DNA from: Phytophthora hibernalis
Lineage: Eukaryota; Oomycota; Peronosporomycetes; Peronosporales; Peronosporaceae
Direction of reading: 5' to 3'
Assembly: GCA_012656075.1 (NCBI GenBank)
Contig: JAAKBF010000078.1
Span: forward strand, 1-64,000
DNA length: 64,000 bases
Shown: positions 62,850 through 64,000 of the stretch, in pieces
How positions within the stretch are numbered: the first letter of the stretch is position 1
Layout of the letters: every line of letters begins with the position of its first letter
Made by a program: the position numbers and the translations under genes
Notes under the pieces: model-generated
The model's database searches: none
Told to the model about the DNA's origin: nothing
The model's input: the letters and a program-made list of their open reading frames with translations, nothing else

Positions 62850-64000
62850 ATGGCGAAGAACTGGCCGAAGACATACATGTCCAAGTTATTTTCAAAGACG
62901 TTATACCCTCCGTCTAATCCACCGTAGGCGAAAGTATCGCCAGTAATGTGATGCCGTTAAGCACTGCTTGGTTTGACAGCTTATCACAGTCGACTGGGTA
63001 TCAGCCGCCGTAGTTGATAAACGTCGTACGTCACCGAGTAGATTTGGACGAGCGGAACGATCACCACCTTCTACAGATGAAAGGTATCGCTCGTATCGCA
63101 GAAAACGCACATGTTGCCACAGAAACTACTGCCAACAAATGTCCAAAGGTACTCGGAGCTCGAACTCGTTCCGTTCGAGGAAGAACCGCATACCCCATAC
63201 ATGTTACGCGCCACATTTTCCAGTGTCAACCCGTAGTAGATGGAAGTCTTTTAAGACGACGTCGATCACGAGGACTGTATCCTCATTTGATCCGTCAGGT
63301 TCAGCTTCTCCATCGATATTGCCGTGGCGTCCAGATCAAAGTGCTGGGCAACGAGGTGTTCGAGCTGCTCGAGCCCAATTCGTGACAGCTTCAATTCACT
63401 CGGAAGTCAAGTTGTCCACAGCGACCAGTACATTAAACAGCGCGGTAGTGGGGCCTTGACAGATGCGCGTTCCGTCTTCGGCATAGGTCCACCCGCCCGT
63501 CCTAATGGTAGTCGGTGGGAAACACGTCAAGATCGGTCCGACCGTCCGACTAGGAGCAGTTGTAGTGTCTTCTTTCTAGCACTGTCATGATGGAGCGGTT
63601 GATTTCTCGTGATCAACCGCTCCATCATGACAGTGCTATGAAGGAACAGGTCGACCATCGTTGCGATGTCAAAGTCATCGGGCCACTCCGTGTTGTCTTT
63701 GGCCTACGCGTACGAAATGGAGTATTCTGTGCGTCGGGAGAGGGGTCATCAAATTGAACTCCGTGTCCCGCTAATTCGAGTAGAAGCCGTAGACCACCGC
63801 GATGGATCCGAGGTCGTCCACGTTGATCGTTGCCAACTCTCTCCAGCGATGAAGCTGAATGGTGCGTTTTGCTGTCGGACGGCGTTCCTGAGGACGGTGT
63901 CACTTGGTCGTCGGACTCGTTCTTGAGCGCCGCTGCCTGGAGCTTCTCCAGCGTCGACTCGGACTTCTTCAAGTCGTCGAGGATCATGGTCGAGTTGAAG
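62850..64000 (-). pseudogene. remnants of a protein gene at the window end
   Basis: Minus-strand blocks in several frames: STMILDDLKKSESTLEKLQA (about 63985), QLHRWRELATINVDDLGSIA (about 63850), TEWPDDFDIATMVDLFLHST (about 63690), TCFPPTTIRTGGWTYAEDGT (about 63530), HFDLDATAISMEKLNLTDQM (about 63340), SIYYGLTLENVARNMYGVCG (about 63240) and GYNVFENNLDMYVFGQFFAM (about 62900). They read like one secondary-structured protein interrupted by stops and shifts, and a perfect palindrome sits inside one block. The gene runs off the window. Family not recognised. Confidence 0.4.
63577..63638. repeat. perfect inverted repeat, 27-bp arms, 8-base loop
   Basis: The arm from 63577 (TAGCACTGTCATGATGGAGC and seven more bases) is exactly inverted at 63612-63638 around the loop TTCTCGTG. 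On the minus strand the downstream arm codes LHSTVMMERLI of a plausible protein and the other arm reads nonsense in that frame. It is either a fold-back junction or a real palindrome. Confidence 0.95.

Noticed and set aside
1..64000. tRNA, rRNA or organellar origin
   Set aside because: No tRNA-like clover leaf or rRNA core sequence was noticed by eye, and spliceosomal introns throughout rule out bacterial or organellar DNA. A tRNAscan or Infernal run would be decisive.

Overview
The window looks like nuclear DNA of an oomycete, most like Phytophthora or another Peronosporales. It is gene-dense. Short GT-AG introns (about 45-90 nt) break most genes, and neighbouring genes alternate strand with tight convergent or divergent spacing. 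There is an M96-type coiled-coil protein, a PH-AGC kinase, and start-proximal sequences resembling the oomycete initiator (CATT..NCAATT). There are no bacterial operons, and I noticed no rRNA, tRNA or CRISPR. The genus is inferred.

Layout. 0.3-2.5 kb: the end of an unrecognised gene and an M96-like gene. 2.5-7.7 kb: accessory DNA with GATA-rich clusters, a small TIR element, a Tc1-type deletion derivative with 254-bp arms, and a decayed pogo-type transposon that abuts it at one shared TA. 7.7-16.5 kb: a small membrane protein, NatC subunit NAA35/MAK10, casein kinase II beta, a degraded region, urease accessory protein UreD and a putative gene. 16.5-24.2 kb: NAD kinase and a CEP83-like coiled-coil gene, convergent, whose facing ends lie in a 2,790-bp near-identical tandem duplication. 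24.4-41.4 kb: NOP2 rRNA methyltransferase, REV3 (DNA polymerase zeta), a CENP-B/pogo-type HTH protein, tepsin (AP-4 accessory) and SMC5. 41.5-50.9 kb: tRNase Z, pyruvate kinase, a PH-domain protein, an unknown gene and PYROXD2. 51-60 kb: a PH-AGC kinase, a cyclic-nucleotide-binding cation channel, CCDC174 and an Asp/Glu-racemase-family protein. 60-64 kb: a zinc-binding-like exon, four hairpins sharing one loop, a broken coiled-coil gene and frame-broken remnants with a perfect 27-bp-arm palindrome.

Most genes are housekeeping and do not form one pathway. REV3 and SMC5 both serve damage tolerance and genome stability; NOP2, tRNase Z and CCDC174 serve RNA metabolism. One property runs through the whole window: many otherwise intact genes are interrupted by single-base frame breaks that almost always mean one missing base, often in a short homopolymer. 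Together with homopolymer differences between the two copies of the duplication, this points to uncorrected sequencing errors rather than real pseudogenes.
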